This document shows positions 1 through 5,381 of a DNA stretch of 5,766 bases, one piece after another. The stretch spans positions 1-5,766 of the forward strand of contig JAPSIU010000020.1 in the NCBI GenBank assembly GCA_031178565.1. The letters are read 5' to 3'. The translations under genes and the position numbers were made by a program. Within the stretch, counting starts at the first letter, position 1. Each line of letters starts with the position of its first letter. This DNA is from Leucobacter sp. GTDB taxonomy: Bacteria; Actinomycetota; Actinomycetes; Actinomycetales; Microbacteriaceae. The notes under the pieces were generated by a model, which searched no databases, was not told where the DNA came from, and saw only the letters and a list, made by a program, of their open reading frames with translations.

Positions 1-150
1 CCCGAGACCGCGAACACCGCCGTCTCGGGCGCGCTCGCCGGGTTCTGGATCGCCTACGCGATGGACGCGGCGACGAGTGCCGGCATGGCGGTGCTGTACG
101 GAGTGATCTTCCTGGCGGTCTTCGCCGCGACACGGATCCGCCGAGCTTAA
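1..150 (+). CDS. C-terminal fragment of a membrane protein, possibly an ABC-3 family metal permease
   Basis: The window opens inside a reading frame that ends at TAA (148-150), leaving 49 residues of an unseen longer protein. The visible part holds at least one hydrophobic helix (about residues 9-20) and a second near the end (about 29-43), followed by a short positive tail, TRIRRA. The pattern G-F-W-I-A-Y-A-M-D then a small-residue turn and a hydrophobic helix resembles the end of ABC-3 family zinc/manganese permeases, where a GLYLSYYLD-like helix is followed by PSG and the last membrane helix. That assignment is inference from a short stretch; another polytopic membrane protein is possible. 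The amino acid ABC operon downstream is separated by 178 bp with potential hairpins, so it is probably a separate unit. Confidence 0.5.
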   Translation, partial: PETANTAVSGALAGFWIAYAMDAATSAGMAVLYGVIFLAVFAATRIRRA

Positions 151-193
151 CCGGAATGTTATGCGCTCCTCCGCGCAGCCCAGCGGCGGAAAC

Positions 194-236
194 TCGCGGG
201 TGGAGGGCCCGCGATCCAGTCCCGCTATTGAGCGGG
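194..236. repeat. Two adjacent perfect inverted repeats (candidate terminator or operator)
   Basis: The first is a 7-bp stem, TCGCGGG (194-200) and CCCGCGA (208-214), with a 7-nt loop. The second, six bases later, is a 6-bp stem, CCCGCT (221-226) and AGCGGG (231-236), with the 4-nt loop ATTG. They lie 44-86 bp after the stop of the upstream gene and 93-135 bp before the start of the lipoprotein gene. No run of T follows, so if they end transcription they are not classic intrinsic terminators. They could equally be regulator binding sites or part of an mRNA leader. I do not recognise a known riboswitch class. Confidence 0.4.
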
Positions 237-248
237 GGAGAGACCCTG

Positions 249-279
249 TCGTCAATCGGACGAACTGGCACAGTACACT
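249..279 (+). promoter_or_regulatory. Weak candidate promoter for the ABC operon
   Basis: TACACT at 274-279 matches the TANNNT pattern of a -10 element (4 of 6 to TATAAT). TCGTCA at 249-254 matches 4 of 6 to TTGACA, but the 19-bp spacer is longer than usual. Transcription would start near 286, leaving a leader of about 43 nt. This is the best candidate I see in the 151-316 region, but it is weak. Confidence 0.25.
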
Positions 280-287
280 CGGATCGA

Positions 288-305
288 GGTTTCACACAAG
301 AAACC
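288..305 (+). repeat. Inverted repeat just before the ribosome site of the lipoprotein gene
   Basis: GGTTTC (288-293) and GAAACC (300-305) form a perfect 6-bp inverted repeat around ACACAA. It ends 13 bases before the Shine-Dalgarno motif of the solute-binding protein. It could be an operator overlapping the transcription start, or a small mRNA hairpin near the ribosome site. A 4-bp repeat, CTCG/CGAG (278-281/285-288), abuts it. Confidence 0.35.
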
Positions 306-318
306 ACCCGTTTTCAAT

Positions 319-324
319 GGAGAG
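319..324 (+). promoter_or_regulatory. Ribosome binding site that fixes the lipoprotein start
   Basis: GGAGAG at 319-324, with its GGAG core 6 bases before ATG 329, supports ATG 329 over ATG 317 (which lacks a well-placed site) and over the open frame reaching back to 161. Starting at 329 also places a proper signal peptide at the very N-terminus. Confidence 0.75.
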
Positions 325-328
325 ATCA

Positions 329-1222
329 ATGAAAATTCGATACGCGCTTCCTGCGCTCGCCGCAGCCGCAGTGCTCGCTCTGACCGGCTGCACGAACACG
401 GAGTCCGAGGGCGGTGGCACGAACGGCTCCGAGGCCGCGGCCGGCATCGAACCGGATCAGGCCGCGGTGGATCTGCTGCCCGAAGACGTCAAGGAGTCGG
501 GGGTGCTCCGCATCGGCACGGATGCCGCCTACCCGCCGAACGAGTACAAGGACGCCGACGGCAAGCCGGTCGGCTGGGGCGTCGAACTGGCGACCGCCGT
601 CTCCGCGAAGCTCGGCCTCGAGCCCGAGTGGGAGATCCTCGGCTTCGACAGCATCATGCCTCGGATCGAGGAGGGCGCGCTCGACATGGGGTCGTCGTCC
701 TTCACCGACACGGTCGAGCGCCAGCAGACGGTCGACTTCGTCAACTTCCTGAACGCCGGCACCCAGTGGGCGGCTCCCATCGGCGAGGACGTCGACCCCG
801 ATGACGCGTGCGGCCTGACCGTCGCGGTGCAGCAGGGCACGGTGCAGCACACCGAGGAGCTCCCCGCGAAGTCGGAGGCCTGCGAGGCAGCGGGCAAGCC
901 GGCGATCGAGATCCTCCCCTTCGAGGACCAGTCGGAGGCCACGAACGCGGTCGTCGGCGGCAAGGCCGACGCCTTCTCCGCGGATCTCCCCGTGACCGGC
1001 GACGCCGTGAAGAAGCTGTCTGATCAGCTCGAGGCGGTGGGCGAGGTCTTCGACGCCGCCCCGTACGGCTTCGCGACGCCGAAGGACAGCGAGATGACCG
1101 ACGCCGTGCAGGCCGCGCTCCAGTCCCTGATGGACGACGGCACATACCTCGAGATCCTCGAGAGCGCGGGCGTCGAGTCCGGAGCGCTCGACACCGCCAC
1201 CGTCAACGCCGCGACCGAGTAG
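329..1222 (+). CDS. Polar amino acid ABC transporter, solute-binding lipoprotein
   Basis: A 297-residue extracellular binding protein of the SBP_bac_3 (family 3) type, the usual receptor for polar amino acids. The N-terminus is a lipoprotein signal: positive start MKIR, a hydrophobic core and the lipobox L-T-G-C, with Cys21 as the predicted lipid-anchored residue. A Ser/Gly/Glu-rich linker (22-40) leads into the two-lobed domain, which starts near VLRIGTDAAYPP (59-70). By analogy with HisJ-like proteins, Arg131 in the VERQQ segment should bind the ligand carboxylate and Asp219 in SADLP the amino group. Cys161 and Cys185 are the only cysteines outside the lipobox and could form a disulfide in the second lobe. 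The start at 329 rests on GGAGAG and the signal peptide. The permease follows after 14 bp, so the two are co-transcribed. The exact ligand cannot be read from sequence. Confidence 0.93.
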   Translation: MKIRYALPALAAAAVLALTGCTNTESEGGGTNGSEAAAGIEPDQAAVDLLPEDVKESGVLRIGTDAAYPPNEYKDADGKPVGWGVELATAVSAKLGLEPEWEILGFDSIMPRIEEGALDMGSSSFTDTVERQQTVDFVNFLNAGTQWAAPIGEDVDPDDACGLTVAVQQGTVQHTEELPAKSEACEAAGKPAIEILPFEDQSEATNAVVGGKADAFSADLPVTGDAVKKLSDQLEAVGEVFDAAPYGFATPKDSEMTDAVQAALQSLMDDGTYLEILESAGVESGALDTATVNAATE

Positions 1223-1236
1223 GCGGCGCAGAGGTC

Positions 1237-2277
1237 ATGTCGGACGAACGCTCGACGGCTGCGGGGCCGGACGCCCCGCGGCCGGCGGACCGGTTCGAGT
1301 CGGAGCCGATCCAAGCGGTCAGGCTGCGGCACCCGTGGCGCACGGTCCTCGCCGTCGTCCTCCTGCTGCTCGCCGCGCTCTTCATCTACGATGCGGCTTT
1401 CAATCGGCCCGTGTACTCGTGGGGCGAGGTCGGCAAGTACCTCTTCGACGTGCGGGTGCTCTCGGCCGTGGGGTACACGCTGCAGCTCACCGTGTACTCG
1501 ATGGTCATCGCGATCGTGCTGGGCGTCACGCTCGCGGTCATGCGGCTCTCGCCGAACCCCGTCGTGAAGTCCGTGGCCTGGGTGTACCTGTGGCTCTTCC
1601 GCGGAACCCCGGTCTACGTGCAGCTGGTGTTCTGGGGCCTCATCGGCGTGATCTACAAGACGATCGACATCGGGATCCCGTTCACCGAGCCGTGGGTGTC
1701 CTTCAACACGCAGGACCTGCTGAGCTACTTCGTGCTGGCGATCATCGGTCTCGCGCTCAACGAGGCCGCCTACATGGCCGAGATCGTGCGCGCCGGTCTG
1801 CTGTCGGTGGACAAGGGTCAGGAGGAGGCCTCGGTCGCGCTCGGCCTGGGGTGGTGGCACACCATGACCAGGGTCGTTCTGCCGCAAGCGATGCGCGTCA
1901 TCATCCCGCCGACGGGCAACGAGGTCATCTCGATGCTGAAGACCACGTCGCTCGTGACGGCGGTGCCGTTCACGCTCGAGCTGTACACGCGCACCCGCGA
2001 CATCGCGGCCGTCACCTACAAGCCGGTGCCGATGCTGATCGTCGCCTCGGCCTGGTACCTGGTGGTGACCTCGATCCTGATGGTCGGCCAGTACTACCTC
2101 GAGAAGCACTTCGCCAAGGGCGTCGGGCAGCGGCCCGACGTGATGAGGCCCACCGTCGAGACCGGAGCGGTCGGTGTGGTGGGCGGAGCGGGCGGTCTCT
2201 ACCCGACAGTGACCGAACCCGACGGAAGCACCCGTATCGTGCCGCCGCACGCCGGCCCCGGAGAGGGATCACGATGA
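1237..2277 (+). CDS. Polar amino acid ABC transporter permease (HisM/GlnP type) with C-terminal tail
   Basis: A 346-residue inner membrane subunit. A disordered, Pro/Glu-rich cytoplasmic N-terminus (1-33) precedes a first hydrophobic helix (about 35-51); further helices lie at about 78-102, 112-141, 161-182 and 263-287. The FRGTP segment (121-125) is typical of the His/Glu/Gln/Arg permease family. The cytoplasmic EAA loop that contacts the ATPase is clear: E197-A198-S199, then G203 and L215-P216. After the last helix there are some 55 extra residues (about 292-346), Gly/Val/Pro-rich, which most family members lack. It is the only permease in the operon, so a homodimer is expected. ATG 1237 is the only reasonable start before the first helix, although the upstream GAGG (1231-1234) lies just 2 bases away, so coupling to the preceding gene may help translation. 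The stop overlaps the ATPase start. Confidence 0.93.
   Translation: MSDERSTAAGPDAPRPADRFESEPIQAVRLRHPWRTVLAVVLLLLAALFIYDAAFNRPVYSWGEVGKYLFDVRVLSAVGYTLQLTVYSMVIAIVLGVTLAVMRLSPNPVVKSVAWVYLWLFRGTPVYVQLVFWGLIGVIYKTIDIGIPFTEPWVSFNTQDLLSYFVLAIIGLALNEAAYMAEIVRAGLLSVDKGQEEASVALGLGWWHTMTRVVLPQAMRVIIPPTGNEVISMLKTTSLVTAVPFTLELYTRTRDIAAVTYKPVPMLIVASAWYLVVTSILMVGQYYLEKHFAKGVGQRPDVMRPTVETGAVGVVGGAGGLYPTVTEPDGSTRIVPPHAGPGEGSR
2260..2267 (+). promoter_or_regulatory. Ribosome binding site of the ATPase gene
   Basis: GGAGAGGG at 2260-2267, six bases before ATG 2274, lies inside the permease coding end. It supports initiation at the ATGA overlap rather than anywhere in the open frame that continues upstream antiparallel to no known protein. 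Confidence 0.7.
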
Positions 2278-3053
2278 ACACGCACGCGACCGACGTTCCC
2301 ATGGTGAGGGCCGAGGGCGTTTCGAAGTCCTACGGCTCCAACCTCGTGCTCAAGTCCATCTCCCTGGAGGTGCAGCGCGGAGAGGTGCTCTGCCTCGTGG
2401 GCCCCTCGGGATCCGGCAAGTCGACCTTCCTCCGCTGCATCAACCACCTCGAGACCGTGAACGCGGGGCGGCTGTTCGTCGACGGCGAGATCGTCGGCTA
2501 TCGGCAGAAGGACGACAAGCTCTACGAGATGCACGCCCACGAGGCGGCGAAGCAGCGCCGTGACATCGGCATGGTCTTCCAGCGCTTCAACCTGTTCCCG
2601 CACATGACCGCGCTCGAGAACGTGATGCTCGCCCCCTCGCTGCTGAAGAAGGGCGGCCGGGCGGCGCTCAAGGCCCGCTCGTTGGAGCTGCTCGCCCGCG
2701 TCGGGCTCGCCGATCGCTACGACTACTACCCGGCCCACCTCTCGGGCGGGCAGCAGCAGCGCGTCGCGATCGCGCGAGCGCTCGCCATGGAACCGAAGCT
2801 CATGCTCTTCGACGAGCCGACGTCCGCGCTCGACCCGGAGCTCGTGGGCGAGGTGCTCGACGTGATGAAGGGTCTCGCGGAGAGCGGCATGACGATGATC
2901 GTCGTGACGCACGAGATGGGCTTCGCGCGAGAGGTCGCCGACGTGCTCGCGTTCATGGACGGAGGTGTGGTGGTGGAGGCCGGCGATCCCGCCGAGGTGC
3001 TCTCGAACCCGCAGCGGGAGCGCACCCGGGCCTTCCTCTCCAAGGTGCTGTAG
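2274..3053 (+). CDS. Polar amino acid ABC transporter ATP-binding protein (GlnQ/HisP type)
   Basis: A 259-residue cytoplasmic ATPase that drives import through the permease encoded just before it. All nucleotide-binding motifs are intact: Walker A GPSGSGKST (43-51), Q-loop Gln103 in VFQ, signature LSGGQ (156-160), Walker B LMLFDEP (176-182) with catalytic Glu181, D-loop SALD (184-187) and H-loop His213. The segment before the Q-loop (about 75-95) is longer than in many ABC ATPases, which is typical of the HisP/GlnQ branch. The length is normal for that branch. The start codon overlaps the permease stop as ATGA, indicating translational coupling. It ends the operon; a tagD-like gene faces it 55 bp downstream. 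Family assignment is near certain, the transported substrate is not. Confidence 0.95.
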   Translation: MNTHATDVPMVRAEGVSKSYGSNLVLKSISLEVQRGEVLCLVGPSGSGKSTFLRCINHLETVNAGRLFVDGEIVGYRQKDDKLYEMHAHEAAKQRRDIGMVFQRFNLFPHMTALENVMLAPSLLKKGGRAALKARSLELLARVGLADRYDYYPAHLSGGQQQRVAIARALAMEPKLMLFDEPTSALDPELVGEVLDVMKGLAESGMTMIVVTHEMGFAREVADVLAFMDGGVVVEAGDPAEVLSNPQRERTRAFLSKVL

Positions 3054-3108
3054 GCGACGCGGGTCGGGTCGGCGCGGGTCGGAGCTCCTGGTTCCGGGCG
3101 TTCTCCCG
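3054..3108. other. Convergent intergenic gap with GGGTCG repeats
   Basis: Fifty-five bases separate the stop of the ATPase gene from the stop of tagD on the other strand. GGGTCG occurs at 3061, 3066 and 3076, and the palindrome GGAGCTCC lies at 3081-3088. A 4-bp stem CGGG/CCCG (3095-3098/3105-3108) is too weak to call a terminator. The 12-mer GCGGGTCGGAGC (3074-3085) recurs exactly in the other convergent gap at 3950-3961. Confidence 0.45.
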
Positions 3109-3507
3109 CTACGCGTTGACCCCGAGGTCCTGCTTGATCTTGGTCGTGGAGACCCCCTCGGTGCGGTCGAGGTAGACCACTTCGCAGTAGTCCCGCAGCA
3201 CCTCGAAGCGGGGGTCGCCCTCCCAGTCGCCGCCCATCACCACCGTGTCGATCTCGTACTTCTGCACGTCGCGGATCTTCTGGTCCCAGGACTGCTCGGG
3301 GATCACGAGGTCGACGTAGCGCACGGCCTCGAGCATGTTCTTGCGGGTCTCGAAGTCGTGGTAGGTCTTCTTGCCCTTGCCGGCGTTGAACTCCTCCGTC
3401 GACGCCGCCACCACGAGGTAGTCCCCGAGGCTCCGGGCGCGCCGCAGCAGACGGATGTGTCCCCAGTGCAGGAGGTCGAAGGTGCCGTAGGTCAGGATCC
3501 GCTTCAT
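3109..3507 (-). CDS. tagD: Glycerol-3-phosphate cytidylyltransferase (TagD-like)
   Basis: A 132-residue cytoplasmic enzyme that should join CTP and sn-glycerol-3-phosphate to give CDP-glycerol and pyrophosphate, the precursor of glycerol-phosphate teichoic-acid-like polymers. The length matches TagD of Bacillus subtilis (about 129 residues). The nucleotidyltransferase signature HWGH is at 14-17 within GTFDLLHWGH, and the second signature RTEGVSTT is at 115-122. Other positions conserved in TagD are present: Asp11, Arg55, Arg63, Trp74 and Asp94. The start MKRILTYGTFD aligns with the family N-terminus, which fixes ATG 3507. GGAGGA directly abuts the start codon, an unusually short spacing. It stands alone on its strand with convergent neighbours on the left and a divergent gene on the right; no polymerase or glycosyltransferase is adjacent. 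A related cytidylyltransferase acting on another phosphoalcohol is a lesser possibility. Confidence 0.9.
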   Translation of the reverse strand: MKRILTYGTFDLLHWGHIRLLRRARSLGDYLVVAASTEEFNAGKGKKTYHDFETRKNMLEAVRYVDLVIPEQSWDQKIRDVQKYEIDTVVMGGDWEGDPRFEVLRDYCEVVYLDRTEGVSTTKIKQDLGVNA

Positions 3508-3519
3508 TCCTCCATAGTA
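3508..3519 (-). promoter_or_regulatory. TACTAT-GGAGGA directly before the tagD start
   Basis: Read on the minus strand, TACTAT (3519-3514) fits TANNNT, followed by GGAGGA (3513-3508) and immediately ATG. If TACTAT is a -10 element, transcription would begin at or next to the A of ATG and the mRNA would be leaderless. If GGAGGA is the ribosome site, its spacing of about one base is much shorter than usual. No good -35 element is visible. Confidence 0.35.
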
Positions 3520-3520
3520 A

Positions 3521-3552
3521 GGTCCGCGCGATCAGAGTGAGATCCGCGCGAT
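3521..3552. repeat. Direct repeat with a 20-bp period upstream of tagD (candidate operator)
   Basis: GGTCCGCGCGAT (3521-3532) and GATCCGCGCGAT (3541-3552) match at 11 of 12 positions and start exactly 20 bp apart, about two helical turns. Each unit also carries outward GRTC and GATS ends around CGCGC, giving a loose dyad. They sit just upstream of tagD where an activator or repressor would bind. The function is inference. Confidence 0.4.
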
Positions 3553-3592
3553 GCCTGCGCTCTGCGGGAGCACCTCCGGCGCGCGCCGCCCC

Positions 3593-3621
3593 TTCTCACG
3601 AACCGCGCGCGAGCGTAGGCT
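3593..3621 (+). promoter_or_regulatory. Candidate promoter for the small acidic protein gene
   Basis: TTCTCA at 3593-3598 (4 of 6 to TTGACA) and TAGGCT at 3616-3621 (TANNNT, a common actinobacterial -10 form) are separated by an ideal 17 bp. Transcription would start near 3628, about 40 nt before the gene. Confidence 0.5.
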
Positions 3622-3671
3622 GTTGAGTGAGGGCCCCGAGTCCGTGCGGCCCGCGAGCAAGGGAGCGCATG

Positions 3672-3935
3672 ATGCAGACCAACGGCGAGCACCGGATCAG
3701 GGATCACGAGTCGGATCCCGCGCACAACGCCGAGCTGGGCCACGAGTGGGTGGACGAGGGCGGCGCCTCGCACCTCGGACCGGCTACGCACATCGAGTCG
3801 GGGCACGCGGTCCGCGGCGAGGACGAGGCTGCCACGGTCGAGGCGCCCGAGACGGGAACCACTGGAACCACCGGAGTCGCGGGAACCACCGGAACCGCGG
3901 GATCCGGCGTGTCGGGATCCGACCCCGCCGAGTAG
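3672..3935 (+). CDS. Small acidic His-rich protein with Gly-X-X tail, unknown function
   Basis: I do not recognise this 87-residue protein. ATG 3672 is chosen because GGGAG (3661-3665) lies 6 bases upstream; ATG 3669 directly before it would add one residue, and the GTG at 3627 would overlap the promoter region. There is no signal peptide or membrane helix. The first half has seven histidines at residues 7, 12, 18, 24, 34, 40 and 45, mostly 5-6 apart, mixed with Asp and Glu. The second half is a cysteine-free, Ala/Glu stretch followed by six tripeptides from Gly62, mostly Gly-Thr-Thr/Ala. The protein is acidic overall and probably disordered. Third codon positions are mostly G or C and a promoter and ribosome site precede it, which argues for real coding. 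It has its own short transcription unit, divergent from tagD. Confidence 0.65.
   Translation: MQTNGEHRIRDHESDPAHNAELGHEWVDEGGASHLGPATHIESGHAVRGEDEAATVEAPETGTTGTTGVAGTTGTAGSGVSGSDPAE
3855..3908 (+). repeat. Six tandem 9-bp units coding Gly-X-X
   Basis: Six consecutive 9-base units begin with GGA at 3855, 3864, 3873, 3882, 3891 and 3900; units 2 and 4 are identical (GGAACCACC). They encode GTT, GTT, GVA, GTT, GTA and GSG at residues 62-79 of the small acidic protein. Every unit uses GGA for glycine, although GGC dominates glycine codons in the rest of the window, so the block looks like recent repeat expansion rather than ordinary codon choice. Confidence 0.75.
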
Positions 3936-3936
3936 G

Positions 3937-3979
3937 CGGGTCAGAGCAAGCGGGTCGGAGCAGCCGGGTCAGCCGAGCA
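3937..3979. repeat. Three imperfect repeats with a 14-bp period in the second convergent gap
   Basis: CGGGTC occurs at 3937, 3951 and 3965, exactly 14 bp apart. The first two copies continue as CGGGTCRGAGCA; the third is CGGGTCAGCCGAGCA with a 3-base insertion. The block starts 2 bp after the stop of the small acidic protein and runs into the 3' end of the opposing membrane protein gene (stop at 3971-3969). No clear hairpin terminator is present. Confidence 0.6.
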
Positions 3980-4184
3980 GGAGCATCGCGCCGGCCACCG
4001 CGGAGACGAGCGCGATGACCAGGGCGACCCCGATGAGCACCGCGTGCACCCTGAGGAACCGGGTCGGGCGGCCCTGCTCGTCGCGCGCGCGGGGATCCTT
4101 CGCGACGCGGGACCAGAACCGGGGCCAGACGATCAGGTTGTACAGGGCGTTGACGAGCAGCAGGATTCCCGCGAAGACGAGCAT
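3969..4184 (-). CDS. Small two-helix membrane protein, SCO4848-like
   Basis: A 71-residue protein with two predicted membrane helices (about 2-20 and 46-70) joined by a basic, polar loop. The pattern WPRFWSRVAKDPRA (20-33), then GRPTRFLRVHA (38-48) leading into the second helix, resembles the actinobacterial SCO4848 family of small integral membrane proteins, whose function is unknown to me. The family call is from memory of the motif, not a search. The start ATG 4184 is preceded by GGAGG (4190-4186) with only one base of spacing. The stop of the major facilitator gene is 9 bp upstream, so it is probably the last gene of that operon and translated by coupling. Confidence 0.7.
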   Translation of the reverse strand: MLVFAGILLLVNALYNLIVWPRFWSRVAKDPRARDEQGRPTRFLRVHAVLIGVALVIALVSAVAGAMLLLG

Positions 4185-4193
4185 GCCTCCAGC

Positions 4194-5381
4194 CTAGGGC
4201 TCGACGGACGCGGACGCGCGCGAGCCGGCGATCCCGCACACGAGCTCCCCGACGGCTGCGATCACGAGCAGCATCAGGATCGCCGACCACGCGACTCCGA
4301 GCTGCGCGAGCGTTCCGAGGAGCAGCGGTCCGGCCGCGGCCACGGCGTACCCGATGCCCTGGCTGATCGCGGAGAATGAGGCCGTCTGGGCGATGCTGGG
4401 TGCGGTGAAGACGATGAGCGCGATCGCGAGGCCGAAGGCCGCGCTCTGAGCGAGACCGAGCACCGCCACCATGACGGGAGCGAGCACGAGCGGCCCGAGG
4501 GCGAGGCCGGCGAGGCCGAGCGCGGAGGTCCCCGCGACGCCGACGATGAGCTTCGTGCGCAGGTGCCTCCGCGCGGCGAGCGAGGGCGCCAGCAGCGAGG
4601 CGGGCAGCCCGGCGACGCTCATCCAGGCGAGCAGGAGCCCGGCCTGCGCGGGATCCATGCCCCGGTCGAGCGCGATCGTGGGGAGCCAGGCGGTGAGGGA
4701 GAAGTAGATGAGCGCCTGGCAGCCGAAGAACCCCGTGACGGGCCAGAGTCCGCGGGCGCGGAGGATCGACTCGCGCGGTCGCTCGCCCGCCCTCCCGCCG
4801 GGCGGTCCCCCGCCGCGGAGCCGCGAACCGAGGGAGAGCGAGAGCCCGAACGCGATGAGCAGCGGGATCGCCCAGGCCGTGAGCGCGAGGGATGCGCGGT
4901 CGTCGAGCGCGTGGAGGAGCGGGACCGCGAGCGCCGCTCCCGCGGCTGCGCTGATCCCGAACGAGGTCGTGTACACGCCGGTCCAGAACCCGCCGCGCTC
5001 GGGCAGCGAGCGGCGGATGATCTGCGGGGCGAGGATCCCGAGCAGTGCGATGGCGGCGCCGATGACGACGGTTCCGGAGAACAGCAGCGGAGCGGTGAGG
5101 GGGCGGATCAGCGTCGCGAGCGCGAGCGCGGCGAGCAGGATCGAGATGGTGCGCTCGAGGCCGAAGCGGCCGACGAGCACCGGCGCGAGGGGAGAGGCGA
5201 TGCCGAAGAGCAGGACGGGTATGGCGCTCAGAACGGCGAGACCCGAGGCCGAGAGGCCGTAGGCCGCGCCGATCTCGCCGAGCAGCGGTGAGACGGAGGT
5301 GATGGGAAAGCGGACGCTGAGGCCGACGGCGAGGATGAGGATGCCGGCGGCGACCCCTTGGCGCCGCTCAGGGCCGCTCAT
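4194..5381 (-). CDS. Major facilitator superfamily transporter, CynX/NimT type
   Basis: A 395-residue polytopic membrane protein, expected to have 12 helices. The family pattern is strong: RFPITSVSPLLGEIG (24-38), the first inter-helix region APVLVGRFGLERT (66-78), GGFWTGVYTTSFGI (130-143), AWLPTIALDRGM (231-242) and QGIGYAVAAAGPLLLG (341-356). A hydrophilic central loop rich in Gly, Pro and Arg (about 186-210) separates the two six-helix halves. Relatives include the cyanate carrier CynX and the nitroimidazole-related protein NimT; substrates of most members are unknown, so none is given here. ATG 5381 is chosen because the protein begins with the family N-terminus there and AGGAG lies at 5396-5392; the open frame runs further upstream, but that part is the regulator gene read out of frame. 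It overlaps the regulator by 14 bp. Confidence 0.87.
   Translation of the reverse strand: MSGPERRQGVAAGILILAVGLSVRFPITSVSPLLGEIGAAYGLSASGLAVLSAIPVLLFGIASPLAPVLVGRFGLERTISILLAALALATLIRPLTAPLLFSGTVVIGAAIALLGILAPQIIRRSLPERGGFWTGVYTTSFGISAAAGAALAVPLLHALDDRASLALTAWAIPLLIAFGLSLSLGSRLRGGGPPGGRAGERPRESILRARGLWPVTGFFGCQALIYFSLTAWLPTIALDRGMDPAQAGLLLAWMSVAGLPASLLAPSLAARRHLRTKLIVGVAGTSALGLAGLALGPLVLAPVMVAVLGLAQSAAFGLAIALIVFTAPSIAQTASFSAISQGIGYAVAAAGPLLLGTLAQLGVAWSAILMLLVIAAVGELVCGIAGSRASASVEP

Noticed and set aside
161..328. Extension of the lipoprotein frame 56 codons upstream of ATG 329
   Set aside because: It would bury the signal peptide and lipobox inside the protein, and it runs through the inverted repeats and promoter region; GGAGAG at 319-324 points to 329.
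151..328. A tRNA gene or a known riboswitch in the leader of the ABC operon
   Set aside because: I found no tRNA-like cloverleaf and no match to cobalamin, FMN, TPP, glycine, SAM or T-box consensus elements that I could defend by eye.
1024..2250. Long open frame on the minus strand opposite the permease gene
   Set aside because: Its product is rich in His, Arg and Asp without recognisable domains, as expected for the antisense of a GC-rich coding region; the plus-strand permease is unambiguous.
3095..3108. CGGG/CCCG hairpin as a bidirectional terminator between the ATPase gene and tagD
   Set aside because: The stem has only 4 bp, there is no T-run on either side, and such stems occur often by chance at this GC content.
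3504..3806. Minus-strand open frame ending with ATGA overlap at the tagD start
   Set aside because: The product is Arg-rich with no family signal and it covers the divergent promoter region and the antisense of the small acidic gene. The overlap with tagD is probably chance.
4563..5291. Plus-strand open frame inside the major facilitator gene
   Set aside because: It is a low-complexity Arg/Glu-rich translation of the antisense strand, a common artefact opposite hydrophobic GC-rich genes.
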